A stretch of DNA of 6,625 nt from Acidimicrobiales bacterium. GTDB taxonomy: Bacteria; Actinomycetota; Acidimicrobiia; Acidimicrobiales; RAAP-2. Below the pieces are notes generated by a model, which searched no databases, was not told where the DNA came from, and saw nothing but the letters and a program-made list of their open reading frames with translations. The stretch lies in NCBI GenBank assembly GCA_017883105.1, contig JADGOF010000129.1, positions 1-6,625 on the forward strand, given 5' to 3'. Below are positions 6,586-6,625 of this stretch, in pieces (position 1 is the first letter of the stretch; every line of letters starts with the position of its first letter). The translations under genes were made by a program, and so were the position numbers.

Positions 6586-6625
6586 GTGAGTTCCACGCCG
6601 TCCCACGATCCCGCCTCTGGTGACG
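6586..6625 (+). CDS. Start of a divergent gene of unknown product, cut by the window edge
   Basis: A GTG at 6586 opens a reading frame of 13 codons (MSSTPSHDPASGD) that continues past the window without a stop. It is supported by the TACCAT box seven bases upstream and by the Ser/Pro/Asp-rich composition typical of unstructured N-termini in high-GC actinobacteria. There is no ribosome site in the usual sense, consistent with leaderless initiation. Too little is visible to identify the protein. It may instead be a chance open frame. Confidence 0.4.
   Translation, partial: MSSTPSHDPASGD

Noticed and set aside
5970..6596. A 208-codon minus-strand frame spanning nuoA and the intergenic region
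   Set aside because: It is out of frame with NuoA, whose helices and PYECG and FDIEIVFLYPWA motifs identify the true frame, and it has an Arg/Pro/His-rich shadow composition.
1..6625. A novel defence, mobile or otherwise undescribed system
   Set aside because: Every stretch longer than about 130 bases is accounted for by canonical complex I genes. No repeats, integrase, transposase or toxin-like frame is seen.

Overview
The window holds the 5' two-thirds of the peripheral-arm part of a nuo operon (proton-pumping NADH:quinone oxidoreductase, respiratory complex I). All of it is on the minus strand and is read from right to left: nuoA, nuoB, nuoC, nuoD, nuoE, nuoF and the first 413 codons of nuoG, which runs off the left edge. 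The DNA is strongly GC-rich by eye. The order nuoA-B-C-D-E-F-G, separate nuoC and nuoD genes, several GTG starts and the protein signatures fit a high-GC actinobacterium. A deep-branching class such as Acidimicrobiia is my guess; the class is an inference that the sequence alone does not settle.

Right edge (about 6464-6625): a short intergenic region of about 120 bases separates nuoA from what looks like the start of a divergent plus-strand gene at 6586. That gene has an actinobacterial -10 box seven bases before its GTG, which suggests a leaderless transcript. Only 13 codons of it are visible, so its product cannot be named.

5208-6463: nuoA (membrane subunit at the junction of the two arms) and nuoB (carrier of the terminal cluster N2), separated by 20 bases. 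2538-5211: nuoC, nuoD and nuoE, which form the Q-module and the start of the N-module. 1-2538: nuoF (NADH/FMN/N3 subunit) and nuoG (N1b, N5, N4 and the off-path N7 cluster). From nuoB onward every gene overlaps the next by 1-8 bases, a translationally coupled polycistronic arrangement. Electrons would pass NADH to FMN and N3 (NuoF), then N1b, N4 and N5 (NuoG), the NuoI clusters (gene outside the window) and N2 (NuoB), and finally to quinone in the NuoB/NuoD cavity, with NuoA at the membrane interface. N1a (NuoE) and N7 (NuoG) lie off this main path.

All recognised cluster-ligand and quinone-site residues are present, and I see no frameshift, mobile element, CRISPR array or RNA gene. The unusual points are minor. 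Low-complexity tails cluster at the gene junctions (NuoA C-terminus, NuoB C-terminus, NuoC and NuoD N-termini, NuoE C-terminus), the N7 ligands are retained in NuoG, and leaderless-type promoters may face each other at the right edge. I found no evidence of a new biological system here.
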